A DNA stretch of 64,000 bases from contig CM060106.1 in the NCBI GenBank assembly GCA_030522415.1, positions 32,034,485-32,098,484 on the forward strand. Reading direction: 5' to 3'. Origin of the DNA: Channallabes apus (taxonomy: Eukaryota; Chordata; Actinopteri; Siluriformes; Clariidae). Shown here piece after piece: positions 44,478 through 55,290 of the stretch (the stretch's first letter is position 1; every line of letters starts with the position of its first letter). The position numbers and the translations under genes were made by a program. The notes under the pieces were generated by a model, which was not told the origin of the DNA, ran no database searches, and saw only the letters and a program-made list of their open reading frames with translations.

Positions 44478-46743
44478 ACTCCATCAGCTTGGGAAACATC
44501 GCTGACCTGCCAGTGACAAACACACGAGCCCACTGGTGTACGCTATAGTTAGTTATGACATGCCACCTTTATACGCCTTTTGTACAGTAGCACACACATA
44601 CAGTATGTAGTGCTATCTGCGTAGAGATTAAACATTTAATTTATTGTTTAAGCGTGCATTTAAACTGTATTTTTGTTAAACAAAAGCATATGGCTGTTAA
44701 GCTTAGATATAATTATCTTAAAGCACGACCCCGCTGCAAATTGATGCTCGTAAATCTGTTCCCAACCACACAGCAGTCACTGGCACAGCATCCAGACAGC
44801 GTTGATTTTCTAAAAATATATTTTGACAGAGGGAGAGCAAATAGAATATGAAATCTAAACCTCCTGCAACGAGGATAAGCCCCCCAAAAATGTTTATAAA
44901 AAATAATCACCGGGACAACACACGCACACAGTGTTTACACTGACGCCAATGCCCGCACTGGCCCCTGTCTCTGACAAACACACGAGCAGGAGGGGTGCAG
45001 GGGCAGCAAAAACAGGAAATATCTTTTGCATATTATTTTAAGTAACTGTTCAAATTTCATTTCAGCATGGTAATCTACAAAACAAATATGTAGCAGCACT
45101 TTTTTTTATTTTTTTTTTTAAAAGAAGGCTCTGCTTCAATTTCCTATTGTATGGCGCGACGTGTGTTTATTCTTTGTGTCTGTTTGAATTGATTTGCACA
45201 GCTCGGCAGACAGGGGCTGAATGCTGCGACTAAGAATCCATCATCTCATATGATCTGATAGTTCTGCAGTATTAGATTGATTTTTCTCTCTCCTCTCCTC
45301 TTGCTTTCTTTCCCTTCCTCCAATTGTTAACAAACAAGGCTTGTTACCTCCCTCAACGTCTCCTGAAAAAGCACAAGAGTCATTGCTGGTTTGAAATGGC
45401 TGTACCACTGATACTTTCGCTGAGGAAGAGGTCAGATTCCTTTTTTAAATGTATTTATTTATTTTTCTACAGTGGAACCGTGGATAAAATGGAAGAAAAA
45501 AAAAGTCACTGGTTACTATATCTGCATGCAATGTAGAACTGTTTTATTCATGCACTTATTAAATACCATCAGGTTGATATTCCCTAACACAGGGAGGCTT
45601 ATAATATGCAAACAGGAAGTGCAGTTTCGCGCGATTGTGTAATCGCTAAACTTTCTACTTAACAGAACCCAAATGGCCCTCTTGTAATGACTTCACTTAA
45701 TACATCTACAGTAGCTCATCTGCATATTCCTACAGGATTTGGTGTGACGAGAGTTTGAACAACCGCGAGAATGAAGATGAGAGGAGGCTTAAGTTTACGG
45801 AGAGTCATCCTAAGGCTCTTATCACCTCCTGAGCACTGAGGCAAGATCTCAAGATCACTCTCTCTCTCTCTTTCGCTCCCTCTTTCTATGTCTTACTGAG
45901 CAGAAACTTTAAAAAACACCTGTCAGGGATTTAAAGCTAATGCTGAGCTGAAAAACGATCACCTCTTTGGTAGAAGTATAGGAAGAGGAAGGAGTAAAGA
46001 ATTAAAAAAAAAATTTTATATCTTTTGAAAGCTCCGCGATTCTCTCATCGTTTTTCTTCTTCCAGTACAGTAAGGCGGCAGTGGAACAGTGGAAATGCAG
46101 GTACGGTATAAGCCCCATTTCCAACATACCTGGGGTTTCTATTTTAAGCCCTCCTTAGCACACGGCATGTCAGACAAGCCCCAAATCCCCTCTAATACTA
46201 GTTACCTCCGAAACATAGATCTTACTGTTTGGCTTTTAGCTCAGACAAGTTATTTCCCACTCCCTTTGAAATAATAAAAAAAAAAATCTGAGTGTTCTGA
46301 CACCAACTTTACATTCCGAGCGTATTAATGCTGGGGGATCGGTTTTAACAGTACCTGGATATATTTTTTTTTTTCCTTTTAATACGAGCGATAAGCCAAA
46401 TTAATACGAATTCACTAGGGCCAGTTTAAATGCTTCTTGTTATCCAAAGCCCTGAGCTCTTGCAACTTATCAAGCAGCCACTGATAGCCTTTAAACTACC
46501 AAGGTGCAGTCCTTTAATTAAAACTAGTAACAGTCCCTTCGGAGATGAGGAAAGGAAACGGAGAGGGACGGACTGCGTAATTTATCATGGGTGCATTAAA
46601 CAGAAAGTGGGGGAAAAAGATTTGAGCAACTAAAGCTAATACGCCCTAAAATGATGTTTGAGGAGCGTTTCCGGATGTGCCTGGAGAATAACGCTGGATT
46701 TTTCTGATGGCGATGCCCTGTGATATATGGCCAGCACTAAGTG

Positions 46744-46751
<8 letters not shown>

Positions 46752-46825
<74 letters not shown>

Positions 46826-46843
46826 CATATATATATGTTTTTT
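46752..46843. repeat. (AT)n microsatellite with palindromic flank
   Basis: About 34 AT units, followed by AAAAAACATATATATATGTTTTTT, a perfect palindrome at 46820-46843. Confidence 0.93.
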
Positions 46844-47329
46844 TCCCAATGTGACCAAGCTTGCTCTTAAAAAGTGACACCAAATTAAAATGGATGTGTA
46901 CCCTTGTTTTGTGCTATTGCACATTGAGATATATATCTTTATAATATCCTCTATATTTTATCAATAATAAAAAGCAGGCCATGCCACATTTTCACTGGAA
47001 CACTTAGCTAACCCAGAGAACAGGCAGCCACGGCAAGCTGAGTAAATCAATCTGAGTTATATTGCTTTAAACTTAATGCAATGTACCAGGCGCCTCCATA
47101 GCTATTCTAATGTTCATTTGCATACCGGGGACATAGACACACACTCGCACATGCATAACTACATATCCCTAGACATACACACATCTATAAACACAGAGCC
47201 ACACTTAAACACACAAACATGAATGCACACACTCAGCATGCACACATCCACACACACTAAAAGTCTATTGAGTATTTCTTTTTTTTTTCCTTGCCAAGGC
47301 ACTTTTTCTCCTAGTCAGAGGATAATACA

Positions 47330-47730
47330 ATTCCTTTTTTCTTATTTCCTTACAATACATCATTCAGTTCTGCCTTTTGCCTGCATGAAATTCATTTTCT
47401 AATGGAAATATTTGTTTTGTAAATCAAATATGTATTATGCACAGAATGCAAAGCACAAATTAAATTATGTTAATGAAATGAAAGAGATATGAAATGCATA
47501 TTTCATGGACAAAACATAACCCCAGCGAACAGCCATTTCTTGATAAAATCTTTAAACACAATCTCATTCGGAGAAAGACATATTGCTAAGGCAGATAGCA
47601 CCTCATTAAAATGGTCTCCTTTAATATCAGTGCTTAGTATATATAGGATTGTAAATAACCACTGGGGACGAGGAACCAATAATGAAATACTGTCTTTAAT
47701 AGCTTGCCATTGATGTCAGCATAAAAAGTG
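47330..47730. promoter_or_regulatory. Candidate conserved non-coding element
   Basis: Some 400 bases of non-repetitive AT-rich DNA with many TAAT/ATTA and TTGTAAATCAAATATGTATT-like (Fox/homeodomain-type) sites, including ATGTTAATGAAATGAAAG and ATTAAAATGGTCTCC. Recognised only by texture and by the lack of transposons. Confidence 0.22.
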
Positions 47731-47762
47731 TGGTAGAGGAATATTGGAAATTGGGTGCGCAT

Positions 47763-47808
47763 GCACACACGCGCACACACTCACACACACACAAACACAC
47801 ACACACAT
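47763..47808. repeat. Interrupted (CA)n
   Basis: CA repeat with CG and T interruptions, about 21 units. Confidence 0.92.
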
Positions 47809-48818
47809 ATAGTCAAAAGCTGTAAATGATTGCAAATTTAAATAGAGCTGACTAAGGCAAAGATGATATAGATATTAGTAATAAGCAGAAAATTATGCTG
47901 ATCGTACATAATTTGACAGGGAAAAAACACTGTTTTAAATTTTATATTGGTTACACTTAATGAATAATAGATTCAGTGGCTGTTGTTGTGCAGACCATGA
48001 TGTTAATAAAAGCATAAGGGAAGCTGACCTTTCTGCCCAACTGCCTAGCAAATGAACTAGGCTGGCTTTTCAGCAGAAATATGTATATGGCAATAAATAT
48101 ACAAAAGGGAGACACACGAGAGAGAGAGAAACAGAGAGAAAGAGAGAGAGAGGCTGATTTGATAGCAATAGGAGAGAGGGCAAGAGTACCTGACCTGGCT
48201 TATTCTCGCTGAGGCTAAATAACTTAATTGTTCCATAATATGCAATTACCAGCTGCTCAAAATAAAGCATGAATTTAAACCCAAATAGTATCCAGCTGAG
48301 GTCTATGTTTTTTCTCTCTTCTATTTTCAGTTCCTGTGAAAATGACTGACACCATAAAAATAGGTGATTCATTGAATGTCAGTGTTAAATAAATCAGAAA
48401 ACCCTTTAGGTACTTTAAGCTCAAAAAGGGCAGAAAATATATAGTCATGGTGAGGTCACTCAGGTCCTTTAACATCACATAGCAGCCTGGATAATGGTCG
48501 TTGTACCTCAGGGTTCAATACTAAGTCCTATTAAATGAGCTCTCGCTAGATGTTCTTTGGTAGTTTTCTTTAAGAAAATCTTGATTAAATCCTGGAACCT
48601 CAGAATTAGTATGGTCATATATCATAATCAACATATTTCTAATCTTTGCAGTGATGAGGGCATAGGGGGAAAAAGCTTTCAATGTCATTCTAAAGGCTTT
48701 ATCCAGTACAAATAATCTGATTAACAGATTTTAATTGTGTTTTCAATAATTGTCTTTCTGCATCTCTTTAGCCAAGGGGGGGTGGCGGGGAGCCGAGAGA
48801 CAGATTGAGGGAACAATA

Positions 48819-48821
<3 letters not shown>

Positions 48822-48882
<61 letters not shown>

Positions 48883-48890
48883 AGAGAGAG
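48822..48890. repeat. Compound (TG)n-(AG)n repeat
   Basis: About 14 TG units run directly into about 20 AG units with GGG interruptions: Z-DNA-prone next to triplex-prone sequence. Confidence 0.95.
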
Positions 48891-49526
48891 CTGCTTAAAT
48901 AGACTGTTTTGAAGCAAAGGTCCAAATGACTAGAAGAAAGAAAACCTGGAGAAAAAGGTCAGCACATAATCTCATCACCTTAGCTGCACATTACACACCT
49001 AATTTCACCCTCCCTCCACAGACACACACACGTGCACCCCACAAGTCTCCTCTGCTCACACTGGCAGGATCCTTCATGTCAACACGCCTCACTAGAGCAA
49101 GCATGTCCAGGAGACAGGTCAGAGCATGCATCTGGAAACATCATGGCTGCAGTCTGGACAACAACGATCAATGGTGTTATTAGGCTCCAGATCCATTTCA
49201 CAATAGCATTAGGCATATTGCTATTCAATGCAGACGTCTGACATGGGCCACTGGCTTAAGAAAAAGCATATCCTTTTTGATGCAAATCAAATTTTCTTGG
49301 GTATTGTGTACAGAGTCAGAGGCAGGTCCACAAAGCATATAGATGTGGGTCAATGGGAAGGTCATGCTTCTTACAATGACACTGTATCCCACTAAACTTT
49401 GCATCACAAAGCATCGCATATATAAGATCTGCAACTTAAAATTGGTAATTGTTGCTGATAATACAAATTTAACTTTTTGCACAGCTTTCAAAATGGAAAC
49501 AGTGGACTTATATATGTATGTGCACA

Positions 49527-49790
49527 GCTGAGTCTTTGGCGATCTTTAAACGGCGACTTAAGACATATCTGTTTCTTCAATTCTTTGACTAATCACCCCC
49601 CCGCCCAAATCCCTTCCCAACAGTGTTTGACTGCTAGTCAAACTTAGTCAGACATTTTTTGTTAGACTAAAAGTTAGTTACTTAGTCAGTAAACTGGTAA
49701 CCGTCTATTCAATGACGGAAACGTCAAAGCACTTGTTGTAAGTCGCTGTGGATAAGAGAATCTGCAGCTTTACACAATTAAAATAATAAT
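49527..49790 (+). mobile_element. 3' end of a non-LTR retrotransposon (LINE-like)
   Basis: Reading from 49530 the plus strand gives ESLAIFKRRLKTYLFLQ, then a stop after QFFD. I recall ESLAxFKRRLKTHLF as a common C-terminus in fish non-LTR elements. The 3' tail at 49733-49775, GTAAGTCGCTGTGGATAAGA, is shared with the SINE at 62011-62181. About 260 bases survive, a typical 5'-truncated insertion. The exact clade is not determined. Confidence 0.65.
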
Positions 49791-49797
49791 TTAAGTT

Positions 49798-50045
49798 TGC
49801 ATTAGATGTGAACGTAAATGAATCAAAATGATAAGACTGTCACTGATGAGCAACCCGAGGATGACGGCGACAGTGGCAAGGAAAAACTCCCTGAGACGGT
49901 AATAGGAATAAACCTTGAGAGGAACCGGACTTAACAGGGAATCCATCTTCATTTGGGTGAAACGGGTGTAAATACATATACAGCATAGGATACTGACAGA
50001 ACCTATATAATGGTCTAAGATTAACATTAGATTTTAAGAAAAAAT
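49798..50045 (+). mobile_element. Dispersed repeat of unknown class
   Basis: GACAGTGGCAAGGAAAAACT, CCTTGAGAGGAACCGGACTT and CATCTTCATTTGGGTGA are phrases that I know from a repeat present many times in fish genomes. I cannot place it in a class, and no termini are visible. It directly follows the LINE-like tail and may belong to the same unit. The minus frames here have no domain. Confidence 0.5.
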
Positions 50046-50684
50046 ACAAACAAAAAAGTCTTCTGAGTCATCTGAGCTATGTGGTCAGTGACTATTATGT
50101 AATTTGCTTGGATTACATTAGGCTGGCTTTATGGATATCCTAATTGGGAGAAAAGATAGAAGTAATATACTAGGCTGCTCTGCCCTAATGCTACCTGCTA
50201 TCTGTGTTTGGTCTACGCACTTGATCTATTTGTAGCATTTACTGTACAAAGACCATGCACAAAAGAAATACAGCCAACTCTGAAAACCATTCCATCAGTT
50301 ACAGTATACGATAGTTAAGTTTTTTTAACAAGTGGCCAGGTGCAGTCTGTCATTTGCAAACGCAATTAATTACACACATCTTTTGGTGACACATATGATT
50401 AATTTCTTAGCGTAACTGTGATGAACGCTTATTGCACGCCTTTATTTTATTTGCTTTTTATTTTATTTGCATAAAATACTTACATATACTTACCTTGTGT
50501 ACCGCATAACCCGTTTGTACAACCAGTTCTTTATAAACCCTTACTTGTTAAAAAAAATAATTTTGATTTTAGTATTGCTCCTGAAGACTGGGGATGAGAA
50601 ATCATTATCAACAAATCGTGCACCCAAACAGATGAGGGTAAGTCTGTAATCTTACAGCACTTACATAATTTATGGTCTTTGAGT
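50046..50684. other. AT-rich DNA, no gene seen
   Basis: Nothing recognised. A T/A-rich stretch near 50440-50480 has tandem TTTTATTTGC. Confidence 0.42.
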
Positions 50685-51058
50685 AGGCACGGTGGTGTAG
50701 TGGTTAGCACTGTCGCCTTGCACCTCCAGGGGCCGGGTTCGATCCCCGGCCAGATTCCCGTCTCTGTGTGCATGGAGGTTGCATGTTCTCCCCGTGCTTG
50801 GTGGGTTTCCTCCGGGTACTCCGGTTTCCTCCCACAGTCCAAAGACATGCAGATTAGGCTAATTGGCATTCCCAAAATTGACCATAGTGTGTGAATGAGT
50901 GTGTGTGTGTGTGTGTGTGTGTGTGGTCTGCGATGGTTGGCATGCTGTCCAGGGTGTACCCTGCCTTGTGCCCTGAGTCTCCTGGGATAGGCTCCAGGTG
51001 CCCGCGACCCTAAATACAGGATAAAGCGGTATAGAAGATGAATGAATGAATGAATGCA
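50685..51058 (+). mobile_element. SINE-A copy 6, full length
   Basis: GGCACGGTGGTGTAGTGGTT with the A-box from about 50692, B-box GGGTTCGATCC at 50735-50745, the full body and a (GAAT)n tail ending at 51058. An expanded (TG)n lies at about 50899-50923. It closely parallels copy 2 phrase by phrase. No clear flanking duplication. It ends 17 bases before a solo LTR. Confidence 0.92.
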
Positions 51059-51070
51059 TGGTAGCTAAGT

Positions 51071-51075
51071 ATGTA
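51071..51075. repeat. Left 5-bp target-site duplication of the LTR
   Basis: ATGTA, repeated exactly at 51632-51636. Confidence 0.85.
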
Positions 51076-51224
51076 TGTCACGGAACGCCAGTAGAGGGCG
51101 CCATGCGCACGGACGCCATTTTGAGTTTCTTTTGTTTCCCGTTCTTTGAACTCGTTTCCCCAGAATGCACCTCGGTCAGGTGATTGGAGCGTTCACCTGA
51201 TTCGAGGTAGCTAATTATGTTCAT

Positions 51225-51232
51225 TATAAATA
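51225..51232 (+). promoter_or_regulatory. TATA box of the solo LTR
   Basis: TATAAATA, about 150 bases from the LTR 5' end. Confidence 0.6.
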
Positions 51233-51555
51233 GTCTTGTGTTCAGTTTCTCCCTAGCTTGCATTTGTTGAGTTACCCTTGTTGAGTTTTCCTTGTTGTTG
51301 TTGTTGTTGTTGAATGTTCTTTGTAAATACCTTAGCTCTGCGTCATGCTAATTACTGTGACTCCTGGTTTGTTGTGTTCTAGTTTTTCTGTGTTCTTGTT
51401 TTGTGTAACTCCTAGTCTTCTTTAGCTCCTAGCCTGTTTTGCTGTGTTCCTTGTGTAGTTTAGCTCTTTGTTTAGTTATACTCTATGCTCGTTTGATTTC
51501 TCCTAGTCCCTATGTCACAGTTCTCTTGTATATCAGTTTATGTTCTGTTTTTGTC

Positions 51556-51561
51556 ATTAAA
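51556..51561 (+). terminator. Poly-A signal of the solo LTR
   Basis: ATTAAA followed by AGACTCATTT, 75 bases from the LTR 3' end. It would end LTR-driven transcripts if active. Confidence 0.5.
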
Positions 51562-51631
51562 AGACTCATTTCCTCAGCATTTGCCAATGCCACTATGCCT
51601 CTTCGTCCGTCCTCACCCCGATCCCGTAACA

Positions 51632-51636
51632 ATGTA
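51632..51636. repeat. Right 5-bp target-site duplication of the LTR
   Basis: ATGTA, identical to 51071-51075. Confidence 0.85.
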
Positions 51637-51710
51637 CATGCACAGTGTATACTCCAGATGTGTAATATGATTAATAGTGTATTGCCATGTAACATCTACA
51701 TCAGGCATTC

Positions 51711-52400
51711 TTAAATGCCCCATATTATGCCATTTTAAAGGTTGCTAATATTGTTTTATGAGTCTCTTAAAACAGGGTTACATGTATGCAAGGTCAAAAA
51801 ACACTTTAGTTTTCTCCAAAAATAGATTTAATTTTACCCCATTTCTAAATGATTTGTTAACGACTCGTGTGAAGCAGTTCGAAGATTCAGTCTGTGTAAA
51901 CCCCTCCTTTCCGTGAGCCCTCACTGCTGTGATTTGTCAGATGGCGGGTCCTTTATGATTGGTCTACCGCTACAGCGTGTGTCGGAAAACGAAACGGCCA
52001 TTACCATAACTGAATGACAGCTCTGGAGACCCGTCAATACATAGAAAAGATGGCGTCGGTTTTACCGTATCAATTCGAGTCAGAGTCTGTGTGTCATATG
52101 TTAACAAGCATGTCGTAACGTTAATTGTAAGATGGTGGGCAAGTTGTTCGCGACGTAGAACGTGGGCGGACATTATGCAAATATGTTACGTAGTGACGTG
52201 TATCCGTAACAGAGAAAGATTCGAATTTCTAATGACTCGTTTGGGCGAATGTGAGCCGACTCTTTTTTTTAATAGACAAAAACTTCATTTATCGTGCACT
52301 GTCGGCGTCACAACTTTGGAGATAGTTTATGTTCACATACAGCTACATGACACACTGCATGAAAGATCATATTTGAAAACACATAATAGGGGCACTTTAA
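51711..52400. mobile_element. TTAA-flanked non-autonomous DNA transposon
   Basis: The left end TTAAATGCCCCATATTATG and the reverse complement of the right end TTAAAGTGCCCCTATTATG are inverted repeats, each starting at TTAA (51711-51714 and 52397-52400). TTAA target duplication is the habit of piggyBac and Kolobok elements. Inside, GATTTGTCAGATGGCGGG and ACACACTGCATGAAAGATCA are phrases that I know from a repeat abundant in zebrafish. About 690 bases long with no transposase: the frame at 52091-52540 runs past the right end and has no domain. It is mobilisable only in trans, if at all. Confidence 0.82.
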
Positions 52401-52436
52401 GAACACCCCAAACGTATCTAAACATTTATAAAGGCT

Positions 52437-53700
52437 TGCAGATCTGGTCTAAAGTTTACATACAGTATACTCATCATGAACATGAGCGTCATGGCAATAT
52501 TTGGCTTTTGGGGATTTACATACTGGCATGGTGGCCATAGTGATTAGCACTGTCGCCTTGCACCTCCTTGCACCTCCAGGAAACATTCAGGTTTGATTCC
52601 CGCCTCAGGTTTATGTGCATGTTTCCATGTTCTCCCTGTGCTTGGTGGGTTTCCTCCAGGTACTCTGGTTTCCTCCCAGAGTCCAAAGACTATGGCTAAT
52701 TGCCGTTCTCAAATTGCCCATAATGTGTAAATGAGAGTGTGTGTGCCCTACGATAAATTGGCAACCTGTCCAGGGTGTACCCCACCTCGTGCCCAAAGTG
52801 CCCCCCCACGACCCTGTAAACAGGATAAATCTGTATAGACATCTTTATACATCTTGAGTTAAAAAAATATGGGTTCATGAATAATACTCAGTAATACTCA
52901 GCTTAACTCAGTGATGTTAAATGTCCCGAAATGTCTTGTAATTTGCCAAGCCCAATGCCTCCTTCTTTTAGCGATGATTGACTATAGCTGTTAGTCTCCC
53001 TGTGCCAACATAAAAAAAGGATTGTTTGACAGCACTTATTGGACTGACCAACACACAGTACAGTGGGAAAGTCCAAGGAGCTCAGTGCAGATCTAATGCA
53101 GAAAGAGGATGGAAGGTTTACAAAAGTCGGGAAGGTCTCTTGGAGCCATTTCTAAACATAAGTGAGGTGTAGCCGCTTTGCCAAGGTCTGGAAGAAAACC
53201 CCATCTGTCACCTGCAGCTGAGATGAAATTAGTTCAGTTAGTGAAGAACAACAGTTAAGACCAGGACACAGAGCTGCCATGAACTGAAAGCTACTGGAAC
53301 ACCAGTGTCTACAGTCAAGTGTGTTTTATATCACCAGGGGATGAAAGGCTGCTATCCAAATAAGAAGCCCATGTTCCAAATCTGACACTTTCAAGCTCAA
53401 GCTAAATTTCTAACTAACCACATGGACAAAGAAAAAGCCCTCTGGACGAAAGTTTTGACCAGAGTGAGGCGTGCAACCTCAAGAACACTGTACCAAATGA
53501 TAACAATGGTAATGTTACAGTAGCATAATGCTTTGGGGCTGTTTTGCTGCAAGTGGCTGGAATAATGAAGAAGGAGGAAAATCTCGGAATTTGTTAGCAT
53601 AATCTTAAATCATCAGCTAAATGGTTGAAACTTGGACAAAATTGAGTGTTTAGACAGGAAAGTGACCCCAAGCCATATTAAAGCTGGTTGTGGAATGGAT
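52437..53700 (+). mobile_element. Tc1-like element (family D) relic carrying a SINE
   Basis: CTAAAGTTTACATACAG at 52450 and GCGTCATGGCAATATTTGGC resemble the 5' region of a long fish Tc1 family. The plus strand then encodes transposase fragments: SKELSADL (about 53070-53093), GRSLGAISKH (53127-53156) and, near 53640-53700, antisense-free text equivalent to the block holding the second catalytic Asp (FxxDNDPKHTSK in relatives), here degraded to RQESDPKP. Frameshifts, stops and deletions abound; the third catalytic block and the 3' terminus are not seen. A SINE-A copy (52525-52840) sits in the 5' region. Confidence 0.8.
52525..52840 (+). mobile_element. SINE-A copy 7, nested in Tc1-D
   Basis: GGCATGGTGGCCATAGTGATTAGCACTGTC is the tRNA-like head with its A-box; CACCTCCTTGCACCTCC is a small internal duplication; the B-box is degenerate (GGTTTGATTCC). 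The body continues to AAACAGGATAAATCTGTATA, without a GAAT tail. Transposon text lies on both sides, so the SINE landed in Tc1-D. Confidence 0.85.
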
Positions 53701-54900
53701 AAAGAGGAAAGTGGAAACTGAGGAAACTGATGCAATAAATGAGCACAATAATACATCATTCTACATTATTTTACAGTTGTTAAAAAATCCATCCTTTTGT
53801 GGATGAGCTGGTGGTTTAGTCCTTAGTCTGACACTTACAGTAGTCTAAGCGTGCAACATGGCAAAAGCTTCTTACAGCTTCAAGATAAATAGAGGACACA
53901 ATGTCTGAAGGAGTTCCTGAATGGTTTATAAACCATCTTCTGCTCCAGCCTTAGTAACATTTGAAAACAAGCCTGGATTCACCTCTTTGAGCTGGCATGC
54001 ACCACTGGTCTGACTTTAAACTAGCTGAGTGGGATTAAATAGTAAAGTGGAACATGTACTGTAAAGCCCCAAATGCACCCTTTCATTGCATTTATCCGGC
54101 TTTCTTTACTACCTGCTGCATTTTTTCTTACCATCTGTCTCGCTGTTTTTGTACGCCACCACTGACTCGTTGATAACCCCCCAGTGGTGAATAGCAAATG
54201 CTGGCTCCCCTATGCAACCTCTAATTCTAGGTGCCAACTGTCATTTAGATTTGCAGCATTTATTAGACTTACGTATGCAAAGTGACGTATAAAAGTGCAC
54301 TTTATTGTCTGTCAGAAAAAAATATATATTCACGTGTTGGGTCAGCGATTGAGATTACTATCAAGTTAAAAATCCACTAAAGGTTGTTTTTCAGGTTGAT
54401 TTCACACTCCATGGGCTGACTTACTCAATATTAGAACATTATGACAACCTGACTTTCCAGCATAGTTGACTTCTGGCATGTGGAAGTACGGTATAATGGT
54501 AATGTTATGACATAGCTTTCTCATGTGAAGTGACATGAAAGAGTGTTTAAAGTTGGGCATTTTCAAAAGGTGCTCTGCAGTGCCTCTGAATGGAGACCTG
54601 CTGTGTACCATAGTTGTGGAAGAGAGAGAAGGTTTTAATATAGACGATTAGTAAAGCGTAACAACACAGTAAGTGCTATTTTCTCTCTGTCTAAAATTAA
54701 GGGTTATCCAGGAAGCTCTAGTGTCATAATATATTGATTAATATATAAAATAAATTAATAAAAATTACTGTGATTCACTTACAGTGTACCAGCTTAACTA
54801 ATATGCAGTAGCTGAGATATTGCTGGATGTATTATGGTTGGTTGGTTGGTTCCATCTACGTGCAATCATCGAGCAACAGATATACTGTATGGTTCATTAT
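53701..54900. other. Unique DNA, no gene seen
   Basis: May include an unrecognisable 3' remainder of Tc1-D up to about 53980. A short (TTGG)n lies near 54836-54852. The minus frame at 54402-54611 has no motif. Confidence 0.4.
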
Positions 54901-55144
54901 TGGCTCGGAGGGCTAAGGCACTGAGTTACCGACCAGAAGATCGGCAGTTCAATCCCCCGCCCCCCAATCCACCATCAGGTTGCCACTGTTGGGCCCTTGA
55001 ACAAGGCCCTTAACCTTATCTGCTCCAAAGGGTGCTGTATAATGGCTGAAGCTTTTTTCTGAACCCAGTTACTATACGCTGGGATATGCGAAGAAGGAAT
55101 TTCACAGTGCTGTAATGTATATGTGACAAATAAAGGCTTAACTA
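54901..55144 (+). mobile_element. tRNA-derived SINE, SINE-B copy 2
   Basis: The head TGGCTCGGAGGGCTAAGGCA (A-box region) and CGGCAGTTCAATCCC (B-box) are followed by GTTGGGCCCTTGAACAAGGC and the 3' end GAATTTCACAGTGCTGTAAT...GACAAATAAAGGCTTAACTA, shared with 28776-28820. GGGCCCTTGAxCAAGGCxCTTAAC is also present in the SINE at 62011, so the two types share a central part but differ at their 3' ends. Confidence 0.8.
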
Positions 55145-55204
55145 CCTTAACCTTTTGTTTCTGTAGCAGTTATTTACAGGGTCAGGTTGCCAGTTCAAAG
55201 TCCG
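55145..55204. other. Spacer
   Basis: Short unique stretch between two SINE pieces. Confidence 0.4.
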
Positions 55205-55290
55205 ATTGCATCTGAGCACTTGAGATTGAAGGGTACAACAGTGGCATCCCAGCGACATCAGGGCTCAAACCGGCGACCTCCTTAATCACC
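55205..55290 (-). mobile_element. SINE fragment, antisense
   Basis: ACAACAGTGGCATCCCAGCG and GGGCTCAAACCGGCGACCTC (antisense B-box region) match the complement of a common tRNA-derived fish SINE head. Only about 85 bases are recognisable. Confidence 0.5.

Larger units (their letters stand above)
43767..49526. other. Transposon-poor block, no gene seen
   Basis: About 5.8 kb without a transposon that I recognise. Simple repeats are a (CTG)7 run, a T-rich patch near 45100-45120, (AT)n at 46752-46820, (CA)n at 47763-47808 and a TG/AG compound repeat at 48822-48890. The stretches 44040-44200, 45700-45850 and 47330-47730 are complex in composition. Frames such as 48926-49183 and 49225-49491 carry no domain that I recognise. 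Confidence 0.42.
51076..51631 (+). mobile_element. Solo LTR of an LTR retrotransposon
   Basis: A 556-base unit begins TGTCACGG and ends CCGTAACA, which are inverted repeats with one mismatch and have the canonical TG...CA ends. It is bracketed by a perfect 5-bp duplication (ATGTA), the length made by Ty3/Gypsy-type and many retroviral integrases. Inside are a TATA box TATAAATA at 51225-51232 and a poly-A signal ATTAAA at 51556-51561, in the order needed for a U3-R-U5 reading on the plus strand. No internal region or second LTR is present, so the proviral form was lost by LTR-LTR recombination. A (TTG)n lies at 51292-51312. Ty3/Gypsy is favoured but not proven. Confidence 0.9.

Noticed and set aside
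44245..44523. Frame with six consecutive Ala, possible coding trinucleotide repeat
   Set aside because: Only the (CTG)7 makes it notable; the flanking residues match nothing and the opposite end is a poly-Phe artefact.
52091..52540. 149-codon plus-strand frame
   Set aside because: It starts inside the TTAA-flanked element, crosses its right end and runs into Tc1-D and the SINE, so it is not a single gene.
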